Of a DNA stretch of 7,182 bases, positions 7,139 to 7,182 are shown in pieces (the first letter of the stretch is position 1; every line of letters starts with the position of its first letter). Source of the DNA: JBBIII01 sp037446575. Its GTDB lineage: Bacteria > Bacteroidota > Ignavibacteria > UBA10030. The notes under the pieces were generated by a model, which was not told the DNA's origin, searched no databases, and saw only the letters and a list, made by a program, of their open reading frames with translations. The DNA is taken from positions 1-7,182 of the forward strand of contig JBBIII010000100.1 of NCBI GenBank assembly GCA_037446575.1. The letters are read 5' to 3'. A program made the translations under genes and the position numbers.

Positions 7139-7178
7139 AGTCATTGAGTTTAAAAGTCGTTGAGTAGATGAGTAATAA
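7139..7178. repeat. 8-nt periodic AGT repeat at the window edge
   Basis: Directly after the lptD stop, AGT recurs every 8 nt five times: AGTCATTG, AGTTTAAA, AGTCGTTG, AGTAGATG, AGTAATAA. Units 1 and 3 differ at one base. Seen as a 16-bp unit, 7134-7149 and 7150-7165 match at 13 of 16 positions. The array may continue beyond 7182. It has no coding sense I can see and is most likely a degenerate short tandem repeat of the kind scattered in intergenic DNA of this group. Confidence 0.5.
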
Positions 7179-7182
7179 GTAG

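Overview
This AT-rich window carries one partial and four complete protein genes, all on the + strand. It looks like chromosomal DNA from an Ignavibacteria/Bacteroidota-type (FCB group) bacterium. Three things point that way: a type IX secretion (Por) sorting tail on the first, truncated gene; an LptD of the FCB 'putative LPS assembly protein' type; and the lack of Shine-Dalgarno sequences in front of all but one gene. The organism should be diderm, with LPS or a similar outer-membrane glycolipid. The genus cannot be fixed from the sequence.

Layout: (1) 1-165, the 3' end of a gene whose product ends in a T9SS-type C-terminal sorting domain. (2) 174-2339, a large membrane-anchored von Willebrand factor A protein with a degenerate glutamine-amidotransferase-like domain (BatA-like N terminus). 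(3) 2385-3626, a polytopic permease of the ArsB/NhaD/SLC13 superfamily (CitMHS fold). (4) 3627-3880, a non-coding gap with several short repeats. (5) 3881-4357, a single-domain TrmO/TsaA-family tRNA methyltransferase. (6) 4358-4601, a second non-coding gap with an A/T palindrome. (7) 4602-7133, full-length lptD. (8) 7134-7182, the start of an 8-nt periodic repeat that runs off the window.

The first three genes are closely spaced (8 and 45 bp) and may be co-transcribed. trmO and lptD each sit behind about 250 bp of non-coding DNA and are probably separate transcription units. The genes do not form an obvious pathway. Three of them concern the cell envelope (a T9SS cargo, a periplasmic VWA protein and LPS export), one is a transporter and one modifies tRNA. 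I see no RNA gene, CRISPR array, transposase, phage gene or defence module, and no convincing new multi-gene system. The most notable items are the short repeats in the gaps, the cysteine layout of LptD, the degenerate enzyme-like domain in the VWA protein, and the isolated, SD-bearing trmO.
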